Shown here piece after piece: positions 1 to 7,497 of a stretch of 17,076 bases of DNA. Both the position numbers and the translations under genes were made by a program. This DNA is from Patescibacteria group bacterium. GTDB lineage: Bacteria; Patescibacteriota; Minisyncoccia; Moranbacterales; JAKLHP01. The DNA is taken from NCBI GenBank assembly GCA_022710085.1, contig JAKLHP010000008.1, positions 1-17,076 on the forward strand. The letters run 5' to 3'. The notes beneath the pieces were generated by a model. It made no database searches and had not been told where the DNA came from. It saw only the letters and a program-made list of their open reading frames with translations. Position 1 is the first letter of the stretch, and each line of letters begins with the position of its first letter.

Positions 1-69
1 CGTAAATAAGTCCGTAGCCAAGCAATTTAATATAACAAAAAAATAAAACAAATACTTCTTAAATTGAAT

Positions 70-3045
70 ATGAACATGCGAAGGTGGAAATGGCATTTTC
101 TCCTGGTTTTCTGTTTCGGTTTTGTCTTTTCCGCGTTCATCTTTACGGCCAATGGCGCCAGAACTGTCAGGGTGGGAATTTATGACAATGAACCCAAGGT
201 TTTTCTTAATGAAAAAGGCGTGGCTTCCGGTCTTTTTCCGGATATTTTAAACTACATCGCCAAGCAGGAAAAATGGAAGCTGGAATATGTTTTTGGAACC
301 TGGGAAGAAGGATTATCTCGTCTGGAAAGAGGAGAGATTGATTTGATGGTAGATGTGGCATTTTCGGAGGAGAGGCAAAAAAAATTCGATTTCACAAATG
401 AAGCCGTGTTTAATAGCTGGGGGGTAGTTTTTATCCAAAAAAATTCTTCAATTAAATCCTTTCAAGATCTGGATGGAAAAAAGATTGCAATCTTGAAATC
501 GAGCGTTTATTATGGCGAACCAGGAGGTATCGATAAATATATACAATCTTTCGGCTTGAAAGCGGAATTTGTTGAAGTTCCTGAATACGAAGATATTTTT
601 AATCTTTTAAATAATGGAGAAGTCGATGCGGCTGTTGCGAGCCGTATTTTCGCTTTGACCAACCAGGAAATATATCCCAACATAAAACAGACGGATTTAT
701 TTTTCAGTCCGACGGAATTGCGTTTCGCTTTGACGAAAGGCAGTTCTGATAACCAATATTTGACCGAAAAATTGGACGACTGGGTAAAAAAACTGAGAGA
801 TGGACACGGTGGTATTTACAAGGAATCACTGGATCGTCATAGCTTGTCGGGCATGGTTATTGATAAGGAAACAATACCGAAATGGGTTCTTGTTGCGGTG
901 TTTGTCGGTGTGATTGTTTTGCTTTTGTCATGGATGTTTATCGTCAAATTGAGGCGCGCAAGGAAAAAAGCAATTCAGGAATTAAAAGAAAGTGAAGCAT
1001 TACACAAAGCTCTCATTGAAGCAGCCGGCCGGGCAGGAATAGGCATGGTGATTTTGCAGGATATTAAAGATAAAAAAGCTGGATTAGTTTCGGCTAATGA
1101 ACAAGCCTGTAAAATGTCGGGTTATTCAAGAGAAGAGGCACTCAATATGACCCTCCGGGATTTTATGCCTCCTGATATCGTCAAACAGATGATGTCAAAA
1201 TACAGTGACAGGCAGCAGGGAAAACCAGTGCCGTATACATATGAAACATCAATTGTTTGCAAGGATAAAATAAGAATTCCCATCCTGATTAGTCTGGCTA
1301 CGATGAATTATTACGGAAAGATAGCTACGGTAGCATATTTCAGGGACATAACGGAGATCAAAAAAGCTGATGAAGCACTGCTTGACAGTGAACAGAAATT
1401 AAAAGCTATCGTCTATGGTTCCCCAATCCCACAATTTATTATCGACCAAAATCACAAAGTCGTCTATTGGAATAAGGCCGCGGAGGAAATTACCGGAATT
1501 AAAGCTGAAAAGATGATCGGAACAGATAATCAATGGATGGCGTTCTATGACAAAAAAAGGCCCGGTATGGCCGATCTTTTAGTGGACGGAGCTTTAGACA
1601 AAATCCCTGAATTGTATGCTGGAAAGTATAGCAAGTCCAAGCTTGTATCTGGTGCTTATGAAGCCATAGACTTTTTTCCAAAAATAGGCCGGGAAGGAAA
1701 ATGGCTTTACTTTACTGCGGCACTGATTAAGGATCTAAAGGGTAATATTGTGGGTGCTGTGGAGACACTGGAAGACATTACTGAGCGCAAAAAAGCCGAA
1801 GAGGGACTCAAAAATCACGAAAGAGAATTGGAGAGCAGCAAAGAAGCTCTGATTAATATGATGGGGGATTTAGACTCAGAGAAAAATAGGCTGGCAGAAG
1901 AAAAAGCCAAAGATGAGGCGGTTTTAAAAAGTATCGCTGATGGAGTTATTGTTGTGAATAGGGGTGGTGATATTATTTTGATGAATCAAGCTGCGGAATC
2001 GATGCTTGGCTGGAAGGTGGAAGGTTCTTTAGGTAAAAAATGGTTTGAAATATTGCACAGAGAAGATGAAAAAGGCCATCCCTTGTCGCTGAAGAGAAGC
2101 AGTGCGATTCAGGCAGCGCTTACTGCTGCTACTACTACCATTACTGCTGCTACCACGACCTTGTATTATTTGAGAAAAGATGGATCAAAATTTCCCGTAT
2201 CTAGAACAGTGTCGCCTGTTATTCTTGATGGAAAAGTTATCGGAGCGACCAATGTATTCCGGGATATTACCCAAGAAAAAGAAATAGATAAAATAAAAAC
2301 TGAATTTGTTTCATTGGCTTCGCATCAGCTTCGCACTCCGCTTTCCGCAGTCAATTGGTATTCGGAAATGCTTTTGGCTGGGGATGCCGGAAAATTGAGC
2401 AAGGAACAGAAGAAATATCTGGATGAGATCTATGCTGGCAATCAGCGGATGGTTCGGCTGGTTAACGCATTGTTAAATGTTTCCCGGATCGAACTGGGCA
2501 CTTTTATGGTCAAATCGAAGCCGACAAATATCATGGTGACAATCGAGAGTATTCTTGATGAAATAAAAACGCAAGTAAAAAAGAAGAAACAAGTACTCAA
2601 GGAAACATATGATAAAAATCTGCCAATTATTTACGTGGATTCAGAACTTTTTCAAATGGTCATTGAGAATATTCTCGTCAACGCCATGAAATATACGCCG
2701 GAAAAGGGAAAAATAAAGATTAAAATTACAAAAATTGGTCAGGGTGAGAAGTTTGACAGTAGAAAAGTCAACAAAGAATCTATCGGAATTTATGTGAGTG
2801 ATACGGGCTATGGTATTCCCAAATACCAGCAAAATAAAATTTTTAGCAAATTTTTCCGCGCTGACAATGTACGAGAAAAAGACGCTGAAGGAACCGGTCT
2901 GGGTCTCTATATCGTTAAATCTATTATGGAGTATAGCGGAGGCGATATCTGGTTCGAATCGGAAGAGAACAAAGGTACAACTTTTTACCTGACTTTTCCG
3001 ATTAAAAAGATAAATGAAAAGGGGTGGGCAAGGTCGCTTGCTTGA
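70..3045 (+). CDS. Membrane sensor histidine kinase with extracellular solute-binding domain and three PAS domains
   Basis: A 991-residue sensor kinase that would autophosphorylate on histidine and pass phosphate to a response regulator. An N-terminal hydrophobic segment (about 8-28) acts as signal or anchor. Residues 33-258 resemble the bacterial extracellular solute-binding family 3 fold, as in BvgS/EvgS sensors. A membrane helix follows at about 272-294. Three PAS domains lie at about 313-430, 441-575 and 616-736, with a charged coiled coil between the second and third. HisKA has the H-box SHQLRTPL with His752. The ATPase domain shows the N box (ENILVNAMKY), G1 (DTGYGIP), F box (FSKFF) and G2 (GTGLGLYI). 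The third PAS contains a tandem 7-codon duplication at 2122-2163. I chose the ATG at 70; a TTG at 64 and an ATG at 76 are in frame, and none has a ribosome binding site. A possible -10 TATAAC lies at 31-36. The regulator at 3149 is the natural partner by position. The ligand is unknown. Confidence 0.93.
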   Translation: MNMRRWKWHFLLVFCFGFVFSAFIFTANGARTVRVGIYDNEPKVFLNEKGVASGLFPDILNYIAKQEKWKLEYVFGTWEEGLSRLERGEIDLMVDVAFSEERQKKFDFTNEAVFNSWGVVFIQKNSSIKSFQDLDGKKIAILKSSVYYGEPGGIDKYIQSFGLKAEFVEVPEYEDIFNLLNNGEVDAAVASRIFALTNQEIYPNIKQTDLFFSPTELRFALTKGSSDNQYLTEKLDDWVKKLRDGHGGIYKESLDRHSLSGMVIDKETIPKWVLVAVFVGVIVLLLSWMFIVKLRRARKKAIQELKESEALHKALIEAAGRAGIGMVILQDIKDKKAGLVSANEQACKMSGYSREEALNMTLRDFMPPDIVKQMMSKYSDRQQGKPVPYTYETSIVCKDKIRIPILISLATMNYYGKIATVAYFRDITEIKKADEALLDSEQKLKAIVYGSPIPQFIIDQNHKVVYWNKAAEEITGIKAEKMIGTDNQWMAFYDKKRPGMADLLVDGALDKIPELYAGKYSKSKLVSGAYEAIDFFPKIGREGKWLYFTAALIKDLKGNIVGAVETLEDITERKKAEEGLKNHERELESSKEALINMMGDLDSEKNRLAEEKAKDEAVLKSIADGVIVVNRGGDIILMNQAAESMLGWKVEGSLGKKWFEILHREDEKGHPLSLKRSSAIQAALTAATTTITAATTTLYYLRKDGSKFPVSRTVSPVILDGKVIGATNVFRDITQEKEIDKIKTEFVSLASHQLRTPLSAVNWYSEMLLAGDAGKLSKEQKKYLDEIYAGNQRMVRLVNALLNVSRIELGTFMVKSKPTNIMVTIESILDEIKTQVKKKKQVLKETYDKNLPIIYVDSELFQMVIENILVNAMKYTPEKGKIKIKITKIGQGEKFDSRKVNKESIGIYVSDTGYGIPKYQQNKIFSKFFRADNVREKDAEGTGLGLYIVKSIMEYSGGDIWFESEENKGTTFYLTFPIKKINEKGWARSLA
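2122..2163 (+). repeat. Tandem 21-bp in-frame duplication in PAS3 of the first kinase
   Basis: Two adjacent 21-bp units (2122-2142 and 2143-2163) match at 17 of 21 positions and encode TAATTTI and TAATTTL. The first 11 bases of the units are identical. The repeat sits just before the LYYLRKDG segment of the third PAS domain, and the reading frame is kept. Confidence 0.8.
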
Positions 3046-3065
3046 AATGTATCAGTTTGATTTAA

Positions 3066-3081
3066 TGTGGTATAGTATAAC
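3066..3081 (+). promoter_or_regulatory. Extended -10 promoter for the first response regulator
   Basis: TGTGGTATAGT at 3066-3076 is an extended -10 element, with a second overlapping hexamer TATAAC at 3076-3081. No good -35 is seen. The gene starts at 3149, so the leader would be about 60 nt. This would let the regulator be expressed apart from the upstream kinase. Confidence 0.5.
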
Positions 3082-3148
3082 TACATCGCAATACTGAGGA
3101 TATTGAAAACATTAAAGAAAAAATCATAATCATTAAGTCATATAAAAT

Positions 3149-3520
3149 ATGAAGAAAAAAATTCTTATTGTCGAGGATGAGGTGTCTTTGAGAGGAGCTC
3201 TGGAGATGAAGCTTGCCATGGAAGGCTTTGATATCCTTCAGGCTTCTGATGGCAAAATGGGTTTGGAGATAGCGCTTGCTGAAAAGCCGGATTTAATCCT
3301 TCTTGATCTCATTCTTCCTAAGATGGACGGAATTACCGTTCTCAAGGAACTGCGGGCCAATGAAGCGGGAAAAGAAATCCCGGTAATAATTCTCACCAAT
3401 CTCAATTCTTCAGAAATGATTGAAAAGGCTATCTCTGAAGGATCGACAGATTATCTCATAAAAGTGGATTGGAAGATCGACGAGGTGGTAGAAAAGGTCA
3501 AAGGAAAACTCAAGGATTAA
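3149..3520 (+). CDS. Single-domain response regulator (receiver only)
   Basis: A 123-residue CheY-like receiver with no output domain. The acidic pair is E9/D10, the phosphoacceptor is Asp53 in LILLDLILPK, the switch residue is Thr83 (IILTN), and the conserved lysine is Lys105 (LIKVD). All catalytic positions are present, so phosphorylation is likely. It would act by protein-protein contact or as a phosphorelay intermediate and does not itself bind DNA. It starts 103 nt after the sensor kinase and has its own candidate promoter. A terminator follows at 3572-3601. There is no Shine-Dalgarno; the ATG follows an A/T-rich leader. It resembles the regulator at 5447 over the whole length, and the pair are probably paralogues. 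Pairing with the upstream kinase is inferred from position only. Confidence 0.93.
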   Translation: MKKKILIVEDEVSLRGALEMKLAMEGFDILQASDGKMGLEIALAEKPDLILLDLILPKMDGITVLKELRANEAGKEIPVIILTNLNSSEMIEKAISEGSTDYLIKVDWKIDEVVEKVKGKLKD

Positions 3521-3571
3521 TGGATAGATTTGCAATCTTTATTTTTTCATAAGAAAGAATACAACTTGCCG

Positions 3572-3601
3572 AAAAAAGACAGGGGTAAAGCCCTGTTTTT
3601 T
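3572..3601 (+). terminator. Rho-independent terminator after the first response regulator
   Basis: Stem ACAGGG (3579-3584) pairs with CCCTGT (3591-3596) around a 6-nt loop. An A-run precedes it (3572-3577) and a T-run follows (3596-3601). Its T-run runs straight into the next gene's extended -10 element. Confidence 0.75.
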
Positions 3602-3611
3602 GTGTTATAAT
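3601..3611 (+). promoter_or_regulatory. Extended -10 promoter for the cyclophilin gene
   Basis: TGTGTTATAAT contains a perfect -10 hexamer at 3606-3611 with TG at the extended position. No clear -35 exists because the upstream 30 nt are the terminator hairpin. The start codon lies 27 nt downstream of the hexamer, so the leader would be about 20 nt. Confidence 0.65.
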
Positions 3612-3638
3612 AAAACTAATAAAAATTAAACTAAAAAT

Positions 3639-4259
3639 ATGAAAAATGCCGTTATCGTTATTCTTGTTATTGTAATAATCATTCTTACTGTCGGAGGTTT
3701 TCTCTGGTTCATGAAAAGCAATAGCAAAAAAACTGAGGCTCCGGCTCCAGCTCCAGCTCCGATTGCCAAAACAGAAGTTAAGGAAAAAGATTTTAACACT
3801 TTCCCTGGTGTGCTTCCCCTTGATCAGATTCAAAACAAAAAAGCCAGGGTGCAGCTGGTGACCAAAGGTTTTTTCGAGGTGGAACTTTATCCGGATGCGC
3901 CTAAAGCTGTTTCTAATTTCATTGCTCTCTCAAAAGAAAAGTTTTATGAGAAGAAGGTTTTTTATAAAGTTATTTCTGGGGTAAAGGCGGAAGGTGGAAG
4001 TAAGTTTGTGGATGGAGAAGACGGAGTTAATTATCAGTTTGAAGATGAAATCGGATCCAGAATCTTGGAAAAAGGCAGCGTGGCAATGACAAATGGCGGT
4101 CCTAATACCAATGGCAGCCGGTTTTTTATTGTTCTTGGGGAGAATCATAAACTGGAAAATAAGTATACAATTTTTGGAAAAGTAATAAATGGACAGGATG
4201 TTATTGACAGGATTCAGGAAGGAGATATGATTGAAAATATCGCTATCAGCAGCTTGTAG
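3639..4259 (+). CDS. Membrane-anchored cyclophilin-type peptidyl-prolyl isomerase
   Basis: A 206-residue protein with an N-terminal membrane helix (about 3-24), an Ala-Pro linker (EAPAPAPAP at 33-41) and a short bacterial cyclophilin domain (about 68-204). Family landmarks are ELYPDAPKAVSNF, MTNGGPNTNGSRFFI and KYTIFGKVINGQDV. It probably faces the outside of the cytoplasmic membrane and would assist proline isomerisation in exported proteins. The usual FHRVI catalytic segment reads FYKVI, so the key arginine is replaced by Lys110, and the following motif ends in AEGGS instead of the usual QGGD. Activity may therefore be low, or the domain may act mainly as a binding chaperone. It has its own promoter and no Shine-Dalgarno. 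The downstream gene at 4351 may be cotranscribed, as no good terminator lies between them. Confidence 0.9.
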   Translation: MKNAVIVILVIVIIILTVGGFLWFMKSNSKKTEAPAPAPAPIAKTEVKEKDFNTFPGVLPLDQIQNKKARVQLVTKGFFEVELYPDAPKAVSNFIALSKEKFYEKKVFYKVISGVKAEGGSKFVDGEDGVNYQFEDEIGSRILEKGSVAMTNGGPNTNGSRFFIVLGENHKLENKYTIFGKVINGQDVIDRIQEGDMIENIAISSL

Positions 4260-4337
4260 CTTTAAAAGATAAAAAAGGCGATAGGAGGCAAAACTATTGC
4301 AAAATTTAAAGCGAAAGAAGCTAAAATTGAAAAAATA

Positions 4338-4344
4338 GAGGAGG
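4338..4344 (+). promoter_or_regulatory. Strong Shine-Dalgarno GAGGAGG
   Basis: GAGGAGG lies 6 nt upstream of the ATG at 4351. Most genes in this window have no such site, so it stands out and fixes this start. Confidence 0.8.
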
Positions 4345-4350
4345 ATTAAA

Positions 4351-4791
4351 ATGAGAAAGATAACCGTTTTCTTTATTCTTGCGGTCTTTGTTTTTTCAGC
4401 AGTTTCAGTTTTTGCCGGAATCAGGGATGAAAAAGAATTCTCCCTGGTAATAAAAGAAGGCAAGCATATGCTGGAGCTTCTGGAAGAGGCAATTTCAGAT
4501 CTCGAGAATACAACGGCGTTGTTGATTCTGGCTGTTCCTTTGGACGAGAACAGTAAGATGGTTCTGGAGGATAAAATTATCAGGATAAGAAAAATCATCA
4601 ACGAAAACCGCAGACTGCTCAAAGAAGCACAGATGGCCGATATTAGTGATGCGGAAATCCTCGACAAGTTGAAACAAATCGGGGATAATTCCAAGTCAGC
4701 GGTCATACTCCAAAAAGCTGCCAGCCACGAAATAAAGAGGATTGTGAAGGAGGCGGAAAAGAAAATCCGCCAGGATGAAAGAGGAATCTGA
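4351..4791 (+). CDS. Exported helical protein of unknown function
   Basis: A 146-residue protein not recognised as a known family. Residues 1-22 form a clear signal peptide: MRK start, hydrophobic core FFILAVFVF, and a VFA/G cleavage site. The mature part is highly charged and looks almost wholly alpha-helical, with heptad-like stretches at about 30-52 and 65-95 and a basic/acidic tail. It has no cysteine, so disulfides are ruled out. It is preceded by a perfect GAGGAGG site and followed by a strong terminator at 4811-4856. It lies 91 nt after the cyclophilin gene and may share its transcript. A periplasmic or surface coiled-coil role is possible, but the function is unknown. Confidence 0.8.
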   Translation: MRKITVFFILAVFVFSAVSVFAGIRDEKEFSLVIKEGKHMLELLEEAISDLENTTALLILAVPLDENSKMVLEDKIIRIRKIINENRRLLKEAQMADISDAEILDKLKQIGDNSKSAVILQKAASHEIKRIVKEAEKKIRQDERGI

Positions 4792-4810
4792 AGTTTTATC
4801 TTAGTGAAAC

Positions 4811-4856
4811 GAGCAGGATCAGATTAATGCTTTGCATCAATCATCCTGCTCTTTTT
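4811..4856 (+). terminator. Long Rho-independent terminator
   Basis: GAGCAGGAT (4811-4819) pairs with ATCCTGCTC (4843-4851). An inner stem GATTAATGC (4822-4830) pairs with GCATCAATC (4834-4842) with one mismatch and a TTT loop. A 2-nt bulge separates the two stems. Five Ts follow, then further T-rich sequence. It closes the cyclophilin/exported-protein unit. Confidence 0.9.
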
Positions 4857-4894
4857 GTATTTTTAAAGCCATATTTTGATAAATTTTTTTCAAA

Positions 4895-4923
4895 TTGACT
4901 TAATTTGTAATTGATGTTAAATT
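4895..4923 (+). promoter_or_regulatory. Candidate promoter for the 107-residue gene
   Basis: TTGACT (4895-4900), a 17-nt spacer, then TAAATT (4918-4923) with TG at the extended -10 position (4915-4916). The -35 is near consensus and the -10 is weaker. It lies between a terminator and the gene at 4969. Confidence 0.5.
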
Positions 4924-4956
4924 TCTCAGACGGTTAGGGTTTATGTTTTTGCTTTC

Positions 4957-4963
4957 GAGGAGG
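4957..4963 (+). promoter_or_regulatory. Strong Shine-Dalgarno that selects a GTG start
   Basis: GAGGAGG ends 5 nt before the GTG at 4969. It decides the start codon and also the coding strand, because an overlapping antisense frame of similar length has no such signal. Confidence 0.8.
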
Positions 4964-4968
4964 TTAAG

Positions 4969-5292
4969 GTGAGAAAAAAAGAAAAAAATTTTTCTATTTC
5001 TGCAAGAATAGAATGCAGTGACGGTAGCGAATTGGAAAGACAGAGATTGTTGGAAACGGAAACAGGTAAACCAGATGCAACTTTGTCGGCGACGAAAAGT
5101 GAGGCACTGAATGCTTTCACGGCATTTATCGGGGCCTTTCTCGGATCCTTTATGAGAGAAATAAAGGAAGAAGCTGCAAAAAAGAACAAGGGAGAAGTTG
5201 AGAAAGTGAAGTTCACACTTTCCGACGGAGAAAAAGATGTTGAAAAAAAGACATTAGGCAAAGAAGAGATAGCAAAAATAACAAAAAGTTAA
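4969..5292 (+). CDS. Small charged protein of unknown function
   Basis: A 107-residue protein starting at GTG, not recognised as a known family. It has no signal peptide. The N-terminal part (about 7-25) could be a beta strand (NFSISARIECSDG). The middle (about 45-63) is a helix with a hydrophobic face (LNAFTAFIGAFLGSFM), probably too short and mixed to be a firm membrane span. The C-terminal third is rich in Lys and Glu and includes VEKVKFTLSDGEKD. It contains a single cysteine near residue 16. It has its own candidate promoter, a GAGGAGG site and a terminator, so it is a stand-alone unit between the cyclophilin cluster and the pilus operon. The overlapping minus-strand frame of nearly equal length is judged a shadow. 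Confidence 0.72.
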   Translation: MRKKEKNFSISARIECSDGSELERQRLLETETGKPDATLSATKSEALNAFTAFIGAFLGSFMREIKEEAAKKNKGEVEKVKFTLSDGEKDVEKKTLGKEEIAKITKS

Positions 5293-5305
5293 TTTTAACC
5301 GTAAC

Positions 5306-5330
5306 AAGCTCCCTCCAAAGGAGCTTTTTT
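5306..5330 (+). terminator. Rho-independent terminator after the 107-residue gene
   Basis: AAGCTCC (5306-5312) pairs with GGAGCTT (5320-5326) around a 7-nt loop. A T-run follows at 5325-5330. Confidence 0.85.
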
Positions 5331-5387
5331 CCTTGGGATAATGTGGTTATCCAATAAAGAAATTGTCTTTTTTATACTAGAGTTAAC

Positions 5388-5415
5388 TTGCACCGACCTT
5401 TTTTTGTGGTATAAT
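5388..5415 (+). promoter_or_regulatory. Promoter of the response regulator-pilus operon
   Basis: TTGCAC (5388-5393), a 16-nt spacer, and a perfect TATAAT (5410-5415) within TGTGGTATAAT, giving an extended -10. It is the clearest promoter ahead of the pilus genes and lies about 25 nt from the expected transcript start to the ATG at 5447. Confidence 0.75.
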
Positions 5416-5446
5416 TTAAATAATAAAAAGTTAAAAGATTTTGTTT

Positions 5447-5818
5447 ATGAAGAAAAAGATAATAATCGTTGAGGATGAAAAACCAATGTTGAAAGTTCTG
5501 ACTATTAAGCTTGAGAATGAAGGGTTTGAGATAGAAACCGCTTCCGATTCAGACGAATTGTTTCAAAAATTAATAAAAGAAAAATTCGATCTTATCATCT
5601 TAGATCTAATGCTTCCGAAAATGTCAGGTTTTGAGATTCTGGAAAAATTAAAAGGTGAGAGTATTCAAACTCCTGTAATCATAGCTTCCAATTTAAGCCA
5701 GGAGGAAGACAGGAAAAGGGCGACGGAGCTCGGCGCAGTCGATTATATTGTTAAATCGGATACTTCTTTGGTTGAAATAGTGAATAAAATAAAAGCTTTT
5801 TTGAGTGAGAAAAAATAA
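5447..5818 (+). CDS. Single-domain response regulator leading the pilus operon
   Basis: A 123-residue receiver domain without output domain. Acidic residues E9/D10, phosphoacceptor Asp53 in LIILDLMLPK, switch residue Ser81 (IIASN) and conserved Lys103 (YIVKSD) are all present. I use the ATG at 5447; a TTG at 5441 is in frame but less likely. pilB starts 15 nt after its stop, with no terminator between, so it is almost certainly cotranscribed with the pilus genes. By analogy with the receiver-only proteins PilG and PilH of twitching bacteria, it may tune pilus extension by protein contact. That is inference; no cheA-like gene is in view. It is a likely paralogue of the regulator at 3149. Confidence 0.93.
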   Translation: MKKKIIIVEDEKPMLKVLTIKLENEGFEIETASDSDELFQKLIKEKFDLIILDLMLPKMSGFEILEKLKGESIQTPVIIASNLSQEEDRKRATELGAVDYIVKSDTSLVEIVNKIKAFLSEKK

Positions 5819-5833
5819 TAAAAAAATAAAAAG

Positions 5834-7477
5834 ATGCAAATAAAAAATGAAAATGCGATACTGAGCATAATTTTGAGAGAGAGATATGTGTCTAGTGAGG
5901 ATATTGATAATGCTCTTGAGCAAACAAAAGAAACCAACGATTCGGCCCTGAATTATCTTATTGAAAATAATTATATCAGCATGGACCTGGTCGGCCAGGC
6001 GATAGCTGAACATTTTAAGGTGCCTTATGCGGATTTGAATACCAACGAGCCGGATTATGATCAAATCTTAAGGATTCCCGAAAATATTGCCAAGAAATTC
6101 AATGTTGTTTTGTTCAAGGAAGATGAGAAAAGTGTTATTGTGGCTACTAGCGATCCGGATAATAAAGAGATGATTCGGGCTTTAGAATCGGTTTTCCGAG
6201 GAAAAAAAATAAGTGTGGCATATTCAATCAATCGGGACATAGAAAAAGCTCTTTCTTGCTATAAAAGTAATCTGTCGAATCGATTTTTTAACATAATAAA
6301 CAATGAAGATAAGGTTGCGCCGGAGATGATAATCCAAATATTGGAAGATGCTGTCAATATCAATGCTTCAGATATCCATTTTGAGCCCAGAGAGGAACAG
6401 ACTGTAATAAGATTCAGAGTGGACGGGATACTTGAAGAAGTTGGAAAAATATCCTACCGATATTATGAGAATATAATAAATTACCTGAAAGTCCTGGCTG
6501 GTCTTCGCATAGATGAACATCAATCAACTCAGGATGGGGCAATCCGTTTCAAGGGCAGATCGGAAGATATTGATGTTCGCATTTCTGTCGTTCCTATCAT
6601 AAAAGGAGAAAAAATTACTTTAAGAATACTTTCCAGGAATATTAACGGGTTGGGAATTGAAAATCTTGGACTTTCAAAAACAGATCAGGAATTGTTTGAA
6701 AAAACAATCAAAAAACCTTTTGGAATGATTGTGGTAAGCGGTCCGACGGGAAGCGGAAAAACAACCACATTATATTCTTTGCTCAAAAGAATAAATACTC
6801 CGGAAGTAAACATAACTTCCATCGAAGATCCGGTTGAATATATAATGGAAGGAACCAATCAAATCCAGGTAAACAGCGAAACCGGAGTGACTTTTGCTAA
6901 GGGACTCAGATCAATAGTAAGACAGGATCCTGACGTCATATTCGTTGGAGAAATTCGCGACGAGGAGACAGCTGAGATTTCAGTAAACGCTGCTCTCACA
7001 GGCCATCTTCTTTTTTCTACTTTTCATGCCAACAATGCAGAAACTACTTTTTTAAGACTGGCCGATATGGGCGTGGAAAGATTTCTGATTGCCTCTACTT
7101 TGGAATTAGTAGTTTCTCAAAGATTGCTTCGAAGAATTTGCAAGAAATGCCGTTATAGTCAGCCGATTTCAAAAGAATATATTTCTCATTTTCCGGCCAA
7201 TTTCCATCCTTATTTTAAAAAAATAAAAAGTGTTTATTTGGGAAAAGGTTGCTCGGCTTGCCATGGAACAGGATACAAGGGAAGAATAGCCGCATTTCAG
7301 ATGATAAAAGTAACCCCTGAAGTTCAGGAATCAGTCATCAAGGAAGCTACCTCAAGAGAGATTTGGGAAATAGCAAAAAATCAAGGATCTCGCTCCCTTT
7401 TTGAAGATGCACAAGAAAAAGCCGAACTGGGACTGACAACTTTTGAAGAAGTTTTCAGAGTCACTCCTCCTGAATAA
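5834..7477 (+). CDS. pilB: Type IV pilus assembly ATPase PilB (GspE family)
   Basis: A 547-residue hexameric ATPase that powers pilus extension at the inner face of the membrane. An N-terminal MshEN-like domain (about 8-140) precedes the T2SSE ATPase (about 160-545). The Walker A motif is GPTGSGKTT (303-311). The Asp box is around SIEDPVEY (329-336), the Walker B region is DVIFVGEIRDEET (367-379), and the His box is TGHLLFSTFHAN (389-400). A tetracysteine zinc site is formed by Cys436, Cys439, Cys473 and Cys476, which is typical of PilB/GspE and argues against the retraction ATPase PilT. All motifs are intact and the length is normal for the family. It follows the response regulator by 15 nt and precedes pilC by 20 nt. 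There is no Shine-Dalgarno; the leader is A-rich. Confidence 0.97.
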   Translation: MQIKNENAILSIILRERYVSSEDIDNALEQTKETNDSALNYLIENNYISMDLVGQAIAEHFKVPYADLNTNEPDYDQILRIPENIAKKFNVVLFKEDEKSVIVATSDPDNKEMIRALESVFRGKKISVAYSINRDIEKALSCYKSNLSNRFFNIINNEDKVAPEMIIQILEDAVNINASDIHFEPREEQTVIRFRVDGILEEVGKISYRYYENIINYLKVLAGLRIDEHQSTQDGAIRFKGRSEDIDVRISVVPIIKGEKITLRILSRNINGLGIENLGLSKTDQELFEKTIKKPFGMIVVSGPTGSGKTTTLYSLLKRINTPEVNITSIEDPVEYIMEGTNQIQVNSETGVTFAKGLRSIVRQDPDVIFVGEIRDEETAEISVNAALTGHLLFSTFHANNAETTFLRLADMGVERFLIASTLELVVSQRLLRRICKKCRYSQPISKEYISHFPANFHPYFKKIKSVYLGKGCSACHGTGYKGRIAAFQMIKVTPEVQESVIKEATSREIWEIAKNQGSRSLFEDAQEKAELGLTTFEEVFRVTPPE

Positions 7478-7497
7478 TCTTGAATTAATAAATAAAA

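Noticed and set aside
3028..3041. Hairpin GCAAG/CTTGC at the end of the first kinase gene
   Set aside because: Short stem inside the coding end with no T-run; it is not a credible terminator and the response regulator lies downstream.
3720..3762. Ala-Pro repeat in the cyclophilin gene as a nucleotide repeat element
   Set aside because: The short GCTCC-type repetition encodes an ordinary flexible linker between the anchor and the domain.
3930..4706. Long minus-strand open frame of 258 codons
   Set aside because: It lies antisense to the cyclophilin and signal-peptide genes, spans their intergenic gap, has no ribosome binding site and gives a low-complexity Ser/Ile/Phe-rich product. It is a shadow.
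4941..5261. Minus-strand frame of 106 codons opposite the 107-residue gene
   Set aside because: The plus-strand frame has a promoter, a GAGGAGG site and a terminator in the right places; the minus frame has none and is Ser/Phe-rich, as expected for antisense.
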